Below are positions 44,259 through 52,882 of a stretch of 64,000 nucleotides of DNA, one piece after another. The notes below the pieces were generated by a model, which saw only the letters and a program-made list of their open reading frames with translations, made no database searches and was not told where the DNA came from. Position 1 is the first letter of the stretch. Each line of letters starts with the position of its first letter. The position numbers and the translations under genes were made by a program. The stretch comes from JACKII01 sp963807085 (GTDB lineage: Bacteria; Pseudomonadota; Alphaproteobacteria; Bin95). Location of the stretch: positions 124,001 through 188,000 of the forward strand of contig CAWEBB010000022.1 in NCBI GenBank assembly GCA_963807085.1, read 5' to 3'.

Positions 44259-46314
44259 TGGTGCCCGTCACCTTTTCGTCCGCATTCTGGGCTGGCATTA
44301 ACTCTTCGATGCACCGGGCCATCGTCGCGGAGGCGCGGGCGATCACGTCGGTGTGATAGTAGTTGGCGAGCGCCGGCGCAAATGGCGCATCGTCCATCGA
44401 GCCCTCGGCGCCGAATGTGGCCCACTCTGCCTCGGTCAGCATGTCCAGGTTCGCCAGGTGGGGAACCGCCGCTTCCATGGCGTCCCGCAGGCTGTCCAGA
44501 TCGTTGTAGGGCAACGGATCGCCGAGCGCGCCGGAAAGCGCCCGCACGATCGCCCAGTCCTCTTTCGCCTCACCGGGCGGGAAGACGGCGCGGAAGGCCA
44601 GTTGCGGCCGGCCCTCGGTATTGACGTATGTGGCGTCCTTTTCCGTATAGGCGGCGCCGGGCAGGATCACGTCCGCCGCATGTGCCCCCCGGTCGCCATG
44701 GTGCCCCTGATAGACGACGAAGGCATCGGCGAGCTTGTCCGTATCGACCTCGTCCGCGCCCAGCAGATAGACGACCTCAACCTCGCCGGAGGAGGCGGCG
44801 TTCAGGATGGTGTTGGTGTCGCGACCGCCTTCGCCCGGCACAAAGCCCAGGTCGAGCGCGCCGACGCGGCCCGCCGCCGTGTGCAGCATGGCGAAGCCGT
44901 CGCGGCCGCCCGCACGGTTCTCGGCAAGCGCGCGGGCGGCCGCGAGGATCGCGGGGCCGTCGGGGCGGGCCAGCGCGCCCTGACCCACGACCACCAGGAG
45001 CCTCTCGGCATCGTCCAGCAGCTTGCAGAAATCATGGCTGCCGTCGCCGATCTCGGTCAGGGTCTGCGTGCCGGCGCCCAAATACCGGGTCGGATAGGAG
45101 AGGTCCGCGTTGTCGCCGATCACGCCCACCGGCATGCCGGTTTCCAGCCAGCGCTTGCGGATGCGCGAGTTCCAGACCGGCGCTTCGAGCCGCGGATTGG
45201 TGCCGATCAACAGCACCGCATCGGCTTCCTCCACCGCTGCCAGGCCGGCATTCATGATGTAGCCGGCACGGCACGAAGGGTCGATGGCCGCGCCATCCTG
45301 GCGGCAGTCCATGCCGGTGACGCCGAGGCCGTCCAGCAGGCCCTTCAGCGCGAACACGCTCTCGCAATCGACCAGATCGCCGGCAATCGCGCCGATCTTC
45401 GACGGCTCCGTCTCTTTCACCTTGTTGGCGATCGTCTGCAAGGCTTCCTGCCAGCTTACCGGCTGCAGCTTGCCGTTCTTGCGCACATAGGGTCGGTCAA
45501 GGCGCTGGCGGCGCAGGCCGTCATAGGCAAAGCGGGACTTGTCGCCCAGCCATTCCTCGTTCACTTCCTCGTTCAGGCGCGGCAGCACCCGCATCACCTC
45601 GCCGGAGCGGGAATCGACCCGGATGTTGGCGCCCATGGCATCGTGCACGTCGATGCTCTGAGTCTTGGTCAGTTCCCACGGCCGCGCCTCGAAGGCGAAT
45701 GGCCGCGAGGTCAGCGCCCCCACCGGGCACAGATCGATGATATTGCCGGAAAGTTCCGACGAAATACCCTGTTCCAGGGTGGTAATTTCCATGTCACCAG
45801 ACCGGCCAACCGCGCCTATCACCGGCACGCCCGCAACATCATCCATAAAACGGATACACCGCGTGCAGTGGATGCAGCGGGTCATGATCGTCTTGATCAG
45901 CGGACCCATATATTTGTTTGCTACGGCGCGTTTCGCCTCTTCATAGCGCGAATGGTCCATGCCGTAGAACAGCGCCTGGTCCTGCAAATCGCACTCTCCG
46001 CCCTGGTCGCAGATCGGGCAATCCAGCGGGTGGTTGATCAGCAGCATCTCCATCACGCCGCGGCGGGCCTTGATGGTCATTTCGCTGTCCGTGAAGACTT
46101 CCTGATTGTCGGCCGCCGGCAGCGCACAGCTCGCCTGAGGCTTGGGCGGACCGGGCTTCACCTCCACCAGGCACATGCGGCAGTTGCCGGCGATCGCCAG
46201 GCGTTGATGATAGCAGAAGCGGGGAATTTCCACGCCGGCGACCTCGCAGGCCTGCAACACGGTGCTGCCCGGCGGGACTTCGACTTCAATGCCATCGACT
46301 TTGAGCTTGGGCAT
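44251..46314 (-). CDS. nuoG: NADH-quinone oxidoreductase subunit G
   Basis: This is the large iron-sulfur subunit of the peripheral arm, 687 residues. The N-terminal [2Fe-2S] domain has EIPRFCYHQRLAIAGNCRMCLVE. A His-ligand [4Fe-4S] site is in DHPLDCPICDQGGECDLQDQ-like sequence (here NHPLDCPICDQGGECDL), and further cysteines are in TRCIHCTRCIRF and DLCPVGALTSRPFAF. The molybdopterin-oxidoreductase-like C-terminal half is without cofactor ligands. It starts 16 bases after nuoF. Confidence 0.96.
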   Translation of the reverse strand: MPKLKVDGIEVEVPPGSTVLQACEVAGVEIPRFCYHQRLAIAGNCRMCLVEVKPGPPKPQASCALPAADNQEVFTDSEMTIKARRGVMEMLLINHPLDCPICDQGGECDLQDQALFYGMDHSRYEEAKRAVANKYMGPLIKTIMTRCIHCTRCIRFMDDVAGVPVIGAVGRSGDMEITTLEQGISSELSGNIIDLCPVGALTSRPFAFEARPWELTKTQSIDVHDAMGANIRVDSRSGEVMRVLPRLNEEVNEEWLGDKSRFAYDGLRRQRLDRPYVRKNGKLQPVSWQEALQTIANKVKETEPSKIGAIAGDLVDCESVFALKGLLDGLGVTGMDCRQDGAAIDPSCRAGYIMNAGLAAVEEADAVLLIGTNPRLEAPVWNSRIRKRWLETGMPVGVIGDNADLSYPTRYLGAGTQTLTEIGDGSHDFCKLLDDAERLLVVVGQGALARPDGPAILAAARALAENRAGGRDGFAMLHTAAGRVGALDLGFVPGEGGRDTNTILNAASSGEVEVVYLLGADEVDTDKLADAFVVYQGHHGDRGAHAADVILPGAAYTEKDATYVNTEGRPQLAFRAVFPPGEAKEDWAIVRALSGALGDPLPYNDLDSLRDAMEAAVPHLANLDMLTEAEWATFGAEGSMDDAPFAPALANYYHTDVIARASATMARCIEELMPAQNADEKVTGTNG

Positions 46315-46330
46315 GCTTGAACGCTCTCCC

Positions 46331-47612
46331 TTAAGCCGCGGCCCGCGCGTGATATTCGGCGATGCGGGCTTCCATCTCCGGCCGGAAATGCCGGATCAGG
46401 CCCTGGATCGGCCAGGAGCCGCCGTCGCCATGAGCGCAAATGGTGTGGCCTTCGATTTCCTTGGTGACGTCCCAGAGCATATCGATTTCCTCGACCCGGG
46501 CGTTGCCCACCTCCATGCGGCGCATTACACGCTCCACCCAGCCGAAGCCTTCGCGGCAGGGCGTGCACTGGCCGCAGCTTTCATGCCGGTAAAACTGCGC
46601 GAGCCGCGTGAATGCCCGGACGATGTCCGTGGACTTGTCCATCACGATCAGCGCCGCCGTCCCCAGCCCGGACTGCGCGTTGCGCAGCGAATTGAAATCC
46701 ATCAAGACGTCGTCACAGATCGATTTCGGCAGCACCGGCGTCGACGAGCCGCCGGGAATCACGGCCAGCAGATTGTCCCAGCCGCCGCGCACGCCGCCTG
46801 CGTGCTTTTCGATAAGCTCCCGCATCGGAATGCCCATCTCTTCCTCGACATTGCACGGTTGGTTTACATGGCCGGAGATGCAGAAAATCTTGGTGCCCGT
46901 GTTGTTCTCACGCCCCAAACCCGCGAACCATTCCGGGCCGCGGCGCAGAATGGTCGGCACCACGGCGATGCTCTCCACATTGTTGACGGTGGAGGGGCAG
47001 CCATAGAGGCCGGCGCCCGCCGGGAAAGGGGGGTTTCAGCCGCGGTTGGCCTTTCTTTCCCTCCAGGCTCTCGATCAGCGCGGTTTCCTCGCCGCAGAGA
47101 TAGGAGCCGGCGCCCCGATGGACGTAAAGATCGAAGCCAAAGCCGCTGCCACAGGCGTCCGGGCCCAGATAGCCGGCCTCGTAGGCCTGGTCGATGGCGG
47201 CGTTCAGGCGTTCGGCCTCGCGGTAGAACTCGCCGCGGATGTAGATATAGCCCGCGTTCGCGCCCATCGCGGCCCCGGCTATCAGACATCCCTCGATCAA
47301 CTTGTGCGGGTCGTGGCGCATGATGTCCCGGTCCTTGCAGGTGCCGGGCTCGCCCTCATCCGCATTGACCAGCAGATAGGCGGGCTTGCCGCCGGTGTCC
47401 TTTGGCATGAACGACCATTTAAGGCCGGTCGGGAAACCCGCGCCGCCGCGGCCGCGCAGGCCGGAAGCCTTGACCCGGTTGACGAGCTCATCGCGGCCAA
47501 GCGCGATCAGCGCCGCCGTATCGTCCCAGCTGCCGCGCGCGTGCGCGCCATCAAGGCCCCAGTCGTCCTGGCCGTACAGGTTCGTGAAGATGCGGTCTTC
47601 GTCGCGCAACAT
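46331..47612 (-). CDS. nuoF: NADH-quinone oxidoreductase subunit F (one frameshift)
   Basis: This is the NADH- and FMN-binding subunit with cluster N3. The first part reads RIFTNLYGQDDWGLDGA, GLRGRGGAGFPTGLKW (FMN/NADH loop), NADEGEPGTCKDRDIMRHDP and CGEETALIESLEGKKG. After PRLKPPFP the frame is lost at a run of six G on the plus strand (47028-47033). With five, it continues AGAGLYGCPSTVNNVESIA and on to SCGQCTPCREGFGW with the cluster ligands. The repaired protein has about 426 residues, as usual. Since complex I cannot work without it, a sequence error is likely. The start is the ATG at 47612. Confidence 0.94.
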
Positions 47613-47616
47613 GGCT

Positions 47617-48231
47617 TTAGTCGTCTCCACCAACGGTCTTCAGCGTGGTCAGGCCACCGGCCGGAGCGGAGGTCATCCGCTCGATCTGTGGGCCCGGCGT
47701 CGGTCGTTCGCCGTCGGCCAGCGCATCCAGGATGGCTTCCATACTGGCGCCGTCCAGATCCTCGTAATAATCATCACCGATAGCGATCATCGGCGCGTTC
47801 ACGCACGCCCCCAGGCATTCGACCTCGTGCAGCGAAAACAGGCCGTCCTCGGTGGTCTCGCCAAAATCAATGCCAAGCCTCCGCTTGCATGCCGCGACCA
47901 CCTCGTCGGAGCCGCGCAGCCAGCACGGCGTCGTGGTGCAGACCTCGACATGGTACCGGCCGCCTGGGGCGGTGCGGTACATGGTGTAAAAGCTCACCAC
48001 CTCCCACACCCGGATTTCCGCCATTTCCAGCATGCTTGCGATACGGGCGACTGCCGCGGCGGTAATCCAGCCATGCTGGCGCTGCGCCAGATCCAGCAGC
48101 GGCATCACCGCGCTTTGCTGACGCCCTTCCGGGTATTTGGCGATATGTTTCTCTGCCTCTGACTGGTTGTCGTCGGTGAAGGCAAAGCTCTTCGGCTGCA
48201 GGGCTTCTTCCGCGATGTGAAAGCGGCTCAA
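47617..48231 (-). CDS. nuoE: NADH-quinone oxidoreductase subunit E
   Basis: This 204-residue thioredoxin-like subunit binds the [2Fe-2S] cluster N1a. The four ligands fit CTTTPCWLRG (two cysteines) and EVECLGACVNAP (two cysteines). The N-terminal helical part contains LDLAQRQHGWITAAAVARIA. The start appears to be a TTG that overlaps the nuoD stop (TTGA at 48228-48231). A C-terminal extension rich in Pro/Gly (ERPTPGPQIERMTSAPAGG) is typical of alphaproteobacteria and mitochondria-like forms. Confidence 0.94.
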   Translation of the reverse strand: MSRFHIAEEALQPKSFAFTDDNQSEAEKHIAKYPEGRQQSAVMPLLDLAQRQHGWITAAAVARIASMLEMAEIRVWEVVSFYTMYRTAPGGRYHVEVCTTTPCWLRGSDEVVAACKRRLGIDFGETTEDGLFSLHEVECLGACVNAPMIAIGDDYYEDLDGASMEAILDALADGERPTPGPQIERMTSAPAGGLTTLKTVGGDD

Positions 48232-49406
48232 CGGTCGACCTCCCCGAACACAATATCCATGGCGCCCAAGATGGCGACGCTGTCGGCCAGCATGTGGCCC
48301 TTGCTGAGGAAATCCATGGCCTGCAAATGGGCGAAACCGGGCGCGCGGATTTTGCAGCGATAGGGCCGGTTTGTGCCATCCGACACCAGATAGACTCCAA
48401 ACTCACCCTTGGGTGCTTCCACGGCGGCATAGGTTTCGCCGGGGGGCACGTGATAGCCTTCGGTATAGAGCTTGAAGTGGTGGATCAGCGCTTCCATCGA
48501 CCGCTTCATCTCCGCCCGCCGCGGCGGCGCGATCTTGCCGTCGGTCGTCATCACCGGCCCTTCCGGCATCTGGTCCAGGCACTGATGGATGATGCGGAGC
48601 GACTGGCGCAATTCCTCAACCCGGACCAAGTAGCGGTCGTAGCAGTCGCCCGTCTTGCCGATCGGGATGTCGAAGTTCATGCGGTCATAAACGTCATAGG
48701 GCTGGGCCTTGCGCAAATCCCAGGCGACGCCGGAGGCCCGCAACATCGGGCCGGAAAAGCCCCAATCCATCGCGTCTTCGCGCGAGGCGATGCCGATGTC
48801 GACGCACCGCTGCTTGAAGATGCGGTTTTCGGTCAGGAGAGTTTCCATGTCGCGGATAAACTTGGGGAAATTGTTCGCCCAGGCCCGGATGTCTTCGGCC
48901 ATGCCCGCGGGAATGTCCTGATGGACGCCGCCCGGCCGGAAATAGGCGGCATGAAAGCGCGCGCCCGATGCGCGCTCGTAGAATTCCAACAGCTTTTCGC
49001 GCTCTTCGAAACCCCAGAGCATCGGCGTCATGGCGCCGACATCCAGGGCGAATGCGGTCAGGTTCAGCAGGTGGTTCAGAATACGGCCGATTTCCGAGAA
49101 CAGCACGCGAAGATACTGGCCGCGTTCCGGCACCTCGACACCCAGCAGCCTCTCGGTCGCGAGCGCGAACGCGTGCTCCTGGTTCATCGGCGCGACATAG
49201 TCCAGCCGGTCGAAATAGGGCAGCGCCTGCATATAGGTCTTATATTCGATCAGCTTTTCAGTGCCGCGATGCAACAGGCCGATATGGCTGTCGATGCGGT
49301 CGATGATTTCGCCGTCCATCTCCATCACCATGCGCAGCACGCCGTGCGCGGCCGGATGCTGGGGACCGAAGTTTAGCGTGTAATTCTGGATATGCTGTTC
49401 GACCAT
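48228..49406 (-). CDS. nuoD: NADH-quinone oxidoreductase subunit D
   Basis: This 49-kDa-type subunit forms the quinone site, 392 residues. Motifs are NFGPQHPAAHGVLRMVMEMDGE, DSHIGLLHRGTEKLIEYKTY, DYVAPMNQEHAFALATERLLG, GARFHAAYFRPGGVHQDIP and the C-terminal GEFGVYLVSDGTNRPYRCKIRAPGFAHLQ. The quinone-contacting histidine (in QHPAAHG) and tyrosine (in YFDRLDYV) are present. It is separate from nuoC by two bases, so there is no nuoCD fusion. Confidence 0.97.
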   Translation of the reverse strand: MVEQHIQNYTLNFGPQHPAAHGVLRMVMEMDGEIIDRIDSHIGLLHRGTEKLIEYKTYMQALPYFDRLDYVAPMNQEHAFALATERLLGVEVPERGQYLRVLFSEIGRILNHLLNLTAFALDVGAMTPMLWGFEEREKLLEFYERASGARFHAAYFRPGGVHQDIPAGMAEDIRAWANNFPKFIRDMETLLTENRIFKQRCVDIGIASREDAMDWGFSGPMLRASGVAWDLRKAQPYDVYDRMNFDIPIGKTGDCYDRYLVRVEELRQSLRIIHQCLDQMPEGPVMTTDGKIAPPRRAEMKRSMEALIHHFKLYTEGYHVPPGETYAAVEAPKGEFGVYLVSDGTNRPYRCKIRAPGFAHLQAMDFLSKGHMLADSVAILGAMDIVFGEVDR

Positions 49407-49408
49407 CG

Positions 49409-50035
49409 TCAGCCCTTAGCCTCCCCAGCATCCGCCTCCTCAGCATCCGCCGTGGCCTTCTCATCGCCCGGCAGCAGTTCCTCCGGTCCCTCCCACGGGG
49501 AGAGGAAATCGAAGGTCCGGAAATCCTGGGTCAGCCGCACCGGCTCATTGACGACGCGCTTTTCTTCCTCGTCGTACCGCACCTGAACATGGCCGGTCAG
49601 CGGAAAATCTTTACGCAGCGGATGCCCCTCAAAGCCATAGTCGGTCAGGATGCGGCGCAGGTCCGGATGGTCGCTGAACAGCACGCCATAGAGGTCGTAA
49701 GTTTCGCGCTCGAACCAGTTTGCCGTATTAAATATGCCGACGATCGAGGGAACCGGGGTATCCTCATCCGTGGCGACTTTCATGCGGACGCGTTGGTTTT
49801 GGCGATGCGAAAGCAGGTGATAGACAACCTCGAACCGCTCTTCACGATCGGGATAGTCAACGCCGCAAACGTCGATCAGCATCTTGAAATCGCAGGCCGG
49901 ATCATCTCGCAGATAGGTTGCGGCGGCCGGAACCGAATCGCGTTTCACCCAGACGACCAGTTCCCCCCGCAGAATTTCGGTGCGGATCACGGCGTCGGGC
50001 AAGCCGGCTTCGATATGGTCGGCTAGGTCTTGCAA
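49409..50035 (-). CDS. nuoC: NADH-quinone oxidoreductase subunit C
   Basis: This 30-kDa-type subunit has 208 residues. Motifs are MLIDVCGVDYPDREERFEVVYHLLS, WFERETYDLYGVLFSDHPDLRRILTDYGFEGHPLRKDFPLTG and the tail NEPVRLTQDFRTFDFLSPWEG. The C-terminus has an acidic extension (PGDEKATADAEEADAGEAKG). The likely start is a TTG with AAGGAAA upstream; I see no good in-frame ATG. The spacer before it carries a short tandem repeat. Confidence 0.95.
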   Translation of the reverse strand: MQDLADHIEAGLPDAVIRTEILRGELVVWVKRDSVPAAATYLRDDPACDFKMLIDVCGVDYPDREERFEVVYHLLSHRQNQRVRMKVATDEDTPVPSIVGIFNTANWFERETYDLYGVLFSDHPDLRRILTDYGFEGHPLRKDFPLTGHVQVRYDEEEKRVVNEPVRLTQDFRTFDFLSPWEGPEELLPGDEKATADAEEADAGEAKG

Positions 50036-50066
50036 GCGTGTCTTTCCTTCAACGCGGGCTCTCGAC

Positions 50067-50104
50067 GAGGGCCTTCAATGAGGGCCTTCAACGATGACCT
50101 TCAA
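50067..50104. repeat. Short tandem repeat in the nuoB-nuoC spacer
   Basis: Three copies of a 12-base unit (GAGGGCCTTCAA, GAGGGCCTTCAA, GATGACCTTCAA) lie with a 13-base period. The core CCTTCAA also occurs once more at about 50046, where its complement TTGAAGG is the ribosome site of nuoC. The repeat may have grown from that site. Confidence 0.5.
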
Positions 50105-50141
50105 ATGCGGACAACGGGCGCGTAACGATGGTCAGCGGGGG

Positions 50142-50690
50142 CTAGCGGGCGATCGAGCCGGTGCGCTCGATCTTTTTCTGCAACAGCAGAACACCGTAGA
50201 GCAAGGCCTCCGCCGTCGGCGGGCAGCCCGGCACGTAGATATCCACCGGCACAATACGGTCGCAGCCACGCACGACCGAGTAGCTGTAGTGATAGTAGCC
50301 GCCGCCATTGGCGCAAGAGCCCATGGAGATGACCCACCGCGGCTCCGCCATCTGGTCATAGACCTTGCGCAGGGCCGGCGCCATCTTGTTGCAGAGCGTG
50401 CCCGCCACGATCATCACGTCCGACTGGCGCGGCGACGGCCGGAACACAATACCGAACCGGTCCAGGTCATAACGGCTGGCGGCGGTTTGCATCATTTCGA
50501 CCGCACAGCAGGCCAAGCCAAACGTCATCGGCCAGAGGGAACCGGACCGCGCCCAGTTAACCAGCTTGTCCATCTGCGCGACGACGAAGCCTTTGTCCTC
50601 CAATTCATCGGAGACACCCCGCAGGATCGCGTCCTGATTGGGGCCGGGCCCAACCAGGCCGGCCGGGGCAGCAGGGGAAATCACTCCCAT
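50142..50690 (-). CDS. nuoB: NADH-quinone oxidoreductase subunit B
   Basis: This subunit holds the terminal cluster N2 next to the quinone site. The 182-residue product has the tandem cysteines in FGLACCAVEMMQTAASRYD, then MGSCANGGGYYHYSYSVVRGCDRIVPVDIYVPGCPPTAEALLYG with the other two ligands. I chose the ATG at 50690, seven bases after AGGAG, over one at 50711; it overlaps the nuoA end by ten bases. A 106-base spacer with short repeats separates it from nuoC. Confidence 0.96.
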   Translation of the reverse strand: MGVISPAAPAGLVGPGPNQDAILRGVSDELEDKGFVVAQMDKLVNWARSGSLWPMTFGLACCAVEMMQTAASRYDLDRFGIVFRPSPRQSDVMIVAGTLCNKMAPALRKVYDQMAEPRWVISMGSCANGGGYYHYSYSVVRGCDRIVPVDIYVPGCPPTAEALLYGVLLLQKKIERTGSIAR

Positions 50691-51055
50691 TCCAGGGCTC
50701 CTTTCTTCCATTCATAGATAAAGCCGACGGTGAGTATTCCCAGAAAGATGACCATCGACCAGAAGCCGATCAACCCGATCCCGCCGAGCGAAACCGCCCA
50801 GGGAAAGAGAAAAGCGACTTCGAGATCGAAGATGATGAACAGGATCGCGACCAGGTAGTAACGCACGTCAAACCGGCCGCGCGCGTCGTCGAACGGCTCG
50901 AAACCGCATTCGTAGGCGGAGTTCTTTTCCGGGTCCGGCTTCTGGCGGCCGACCAGCAGCGAAGCCACCACCGCGATGGTGGCGATTGCGGTCGCTAATC
51001 CCAGAAACATCAGGATTGGCAGATATTCCACCAGCATAGGCTCAAGGCTCGGCAT
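50681..51055 (-). CDS. nuoA: NADH-quinone oxidoreductase subunit A
   Basis: This is the first gene of the 14-gene complex I operon. The 124-residue membrane protein has three helices: LPILMFLGLATAIATIAVVASLL, YLVAILFIIFDLEVAFLFPWAVSL and GLIGFWSMVIFLGILTVGFIYEWKKGALEW. The loop EKNSAYECGFEPFDDARGRFDVRYY carries the conserved cysteine near the quinone site. The promoter should lie in 51056-51244, before tRNA-Asp; I could not pick convincing hexamers. Confidence 0.96.
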   Translation of the reverse strand: MPSLEPMLVEYLPILMFLGLATAIATIAVVASLLVGRQKPDPEKNSAYECGFEPFDDARGRFDVRYYLVAILFIIFDLEVAFLFPWAVSLGGIGLIGFWSMVIFLGILTVGFIYEWKKGALEWE

Positions 51056-51244
51056 GCTTCCTCGCCCTCACGCGTTCACGGTTGATTGGGTCGTCAGCGA
51101 ACAGGTCTACCGCCGGCAGATATGGTTGCTGACTGCGCCTTTGGTCGCGGAAGGTGTAGGCGATGGGGCCGGCAAAGGCAACGCGCTTCGCCCGATTTCT
51201 CGCGAAAATTCAGATTGGTTAATTCGAATCATTGGAGAAGGGGG

Positions 51245-51321
51245 TGGCGGGAGTGACGGGACTCGAACCCGCGACCTCTGGCGTGACAGGCCAGCGCTCT
51301 AACCGACTGAGCTACACCCCC
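51245..51321 (-). tRNA. tRNA-Asp (anticodon GTC)
   Basis: This is a 77-base cloverleaf on the minus strand with the CCA end encoded. The acceptor arms are GGGGGTG and CACTCCC (one G-T pair), the anticodon stem is CTGGC/GCCAG around the loop CTGTCAC with anticodon GTC, and the T arm contains GGGTTCGAGTCCC. Discriminator G73 is the aspartate identity base. Confidence 0.97.
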
Positions 51322-51412
51322 GCATGGAATGCCCAGGCAACGGGCGCCCGGCAGACGAGGAAGCCGTATCTAGCCGCTGGCGCATACCGCGTCAACGGCC
51401 AATCACCCAAAT

Positions 51413-52201
51413 CTATGCGTAATAAACACCGCCGTTGACCTGGATTACCTGGCCGGTGATGTAGGCGGCGTCCGGCAGGCACAGATGTCGCACCATCGCG
51501 GCCACTTCTTCGGGGCGGCCCTTGCGCTGCAACGGGATGCTTTCGTTGCCAAGCGTACCGGGCAACGTGCCCGCCGCCTGGCCGCGCACGGTATCGATAG
51601 CGCCGGGGGAAACACTGTTCACGGTGATGCCATATTCCGCCAGATCCGTCGCCAGGCCGTGGGTGAAGCCTTCCAGGCCGCCCTTGGCGGCGCAGACATG
51701 GGCGCGGTTCTTGGTCCCGAGCCTGGTGGACACGCCCGACATGGTGACAATCCGCCCGCCGCGGCCGCCCGCGATCATGTGGGGCACGGCGTTGCTGATC
51801 ACATGGAAGGCCCCGTTGAGCGCAACGTTGAGCACCTGGCTCCATTCCGCGAACGATATGTCGGGGAACGGCGTCTGACGTCGCATCGCGGGGTTGCTGA
51901 TCGCAATATCCAGCCGGCCGAAATCGGCGGCGACCCGATCGATCATGCCCTTGACCGCCGCGCCGTCGGTAACGTCGGCCATATAGCCGCGGGCGGCGCC
52001 CTGCCCGTGCGCGGCCTCGATCTCGGCCACGACAAACTCGACGGCGGCGCTGTCGCTCAGGCCGTTTACGGCGACGTGAGCGCCGATTTCGGCCAAATAG
52101 AGCGCGATCATCCGGCCAATATTCTTGCCCCCGCCGGTGACCAGCGCGACCTGTCCCGCCAGCGCCTTGCGGCTGACACCGCTTTCTATGGTCTCTTGCA
52201 T
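51413..52201 (-). CDS. SDR-family protein lacking the usual catalytic tyrosine
   Basis: This 262-residue SDR-fold protein has the cofactor loop TGGGKNIG near residues 16-23, MADVTDGAA, and VNSVSPGAIDTV and GQVIQVNGGVYYA at the end. The active-site segment reads NRAHVCAAKGGLEGF: the lysine is present, but valine stands where Tyr of Tyr-x-x-x-Lys should be. The serine region is MSGVSTR. It may therefore bind NAD(P) yet use another mechanism. The ATG at 52201 is preferred to a codon at 52225. It lies between the tRNA-Val and tRNA-Asp genes, an unusual place. Confidence 0.88.
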   Translation of the reverse strand: MQETIESGVSRKALAGQVALVTGGGKNIGRMIALYLAEIGAHVAVNGLSDSAAVEFVVAEIEAAHGQGAARGYMADVTDGAAVKGMIDRVAADFGRLDIAISNPAMRRQTPFPDISFAEWSQVLNVALNGAFHVISNAVPHMIAGGRGGRIVTMSGVSTRLGTKNRAHVCAAKGGLEGFTHGLATDLAEYGITVNSVSPGAIDTVRGQAAGTLPGTLGNESIPLQRKGRPEEVAAMVRHLCLPDAAYITGQVIQVNGGVYYA

Positions 52202-52239
52202 GGGCTTCCGTTTCCACCGGCGCATCGTCGACGGCAGGC

Positions 52240-52315
52240 TGGTGGGCGGTGACAGGCTCGAACTGCCGACCTACTGGGTGTAAACCAGCCGCTCTACCAA
52301 CTGAGCTAACCGCCC
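52240..52315 (-). tRNA. tRNA-Val (anticodon TAC)
   Basis: This is a 76-base cloverleaf on the minus strand with encoded CCA. The acceptor arms are GGGCGGT and ACCGCCC, the anticodon region is CTGGTTTACACCCAG with anticodon TAC, and the T arm contains GCAGTTCGAGCCTGT. In related genomes tRNA-Val follows hupB and precedes tRNA-Asp, as here apart from the inserted SDR gene. Confidence 0.97.
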
Positions 52316-52402
52316 GATCCGGGTTGCTAGAGCATCGCCCGACCAAATTGAAACGCTCTTGCGATCAATTTGTCGGGGTAAGTGCTCTAATTCCTAAATT
52401 CA

Positions 52403-52441
52403 GAACAAATTCATCCGATCCATGTGGAGCGGGATCTTCTC
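52403..52441 (+). repeat. Dispersed 39-base repeat, copy C
   Basis: The unit starts GAACAAAT, has TCATCCGATCCA and GCGGGATC inside, and ends ATCTTCTC. It is a diverged copy of the repeat at 15784-15822. Just before it, 52330-52388 holds a longer hairpin (arms AGAGCA/TGCTCT outside and CCCGACCAAATTGA against TCAATTTGTCGGG inside), perhaps part of the same or another repeat. Confidence 0.5.
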
Positions 52442-52563
52442 TAGTGGCCTGACCGAAACGCTTGATACCGCAAGTGTTCTGTGGATCAGCCCACTGTCTC
52501 ATTACTTAATGGTCGGTTCAGCCGACGGATTGGTATTATCTGTTGGCACCGAACCTCCAGAAG

Positions 52564-52588
52564 GGGCGTTGAAAAATGATCAACGCCC
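52564..52588 (-). terminator. Hairpin after hupB
   Basis: Perfect 8-base arms GGGCGTTG and CAACGCCC with a 9-base A-rich loop lie 16 bases beyond the hupB stop on the minus strand. No clear T-run follows, so strength is uncertain. Confidence 0.45.
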
Positions 52589-52603
52589 AGACGGCGTCAG
52601 GGT

Positions 52604-52882
52604 CTAGCCGCTGTTCAGGGCGTCTTTCAAGCCCTTGCCGGCTTTGAATTTCGGTTGCACGGAGGCCGCGATATCGATCGTCTCGCCGGTGCGCGGGTTG
52701 CGGCCGGTCGTGGCCGCACGCTGGCTGGTCGCAAAAGTGCCGAAGCCGACCAGGCGGATGTCTTCACCCTTCTTCAACGTGCTGGTAATGGTGTCGAAGA
52801 CGGCATCGACCGCTTTCGCGGCGTCGGCGCGGGTGATATCGGCGTTTTCGGCAACTGCCGAAACAAGATCGTTTTTGTTCAA
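52604..52882 (-). CDS. hupB: DNA-binding protein HU
   Basis: HU is a small nucleoid protein that bends DNA. The 92-residue product reads NKNDLVSAVAENADITRADA, VFDTITSTLKKGEDIRLVGFGTFATSQRAA, then the DNA-contacting arm TGRNPRTGETIDIAASVQPKFKAGKGLKDAL. The normal initiator position is occupied by a TTG (52882) with GGGAG seven bases upstream; an ATG further up would add about 30 residues unlike any HU. It sits in the conserved place behind lon. Confidence 0.95.
   Translation of the reverse strand: MNKNDLVSAVAENADITRADAAKAVDAVFDTITSTLKKGEDIRLVGFGTFATSQRAATTGRNPRTGETIDIAASVQPKFKAGKGLKDALNSG

Noticed and set aside
44353..46320. Plus-strand frame of 655 codons opposite nuoG
   Set aside because: Antisense shadow; nuoG has all iron-sulfur ligands.
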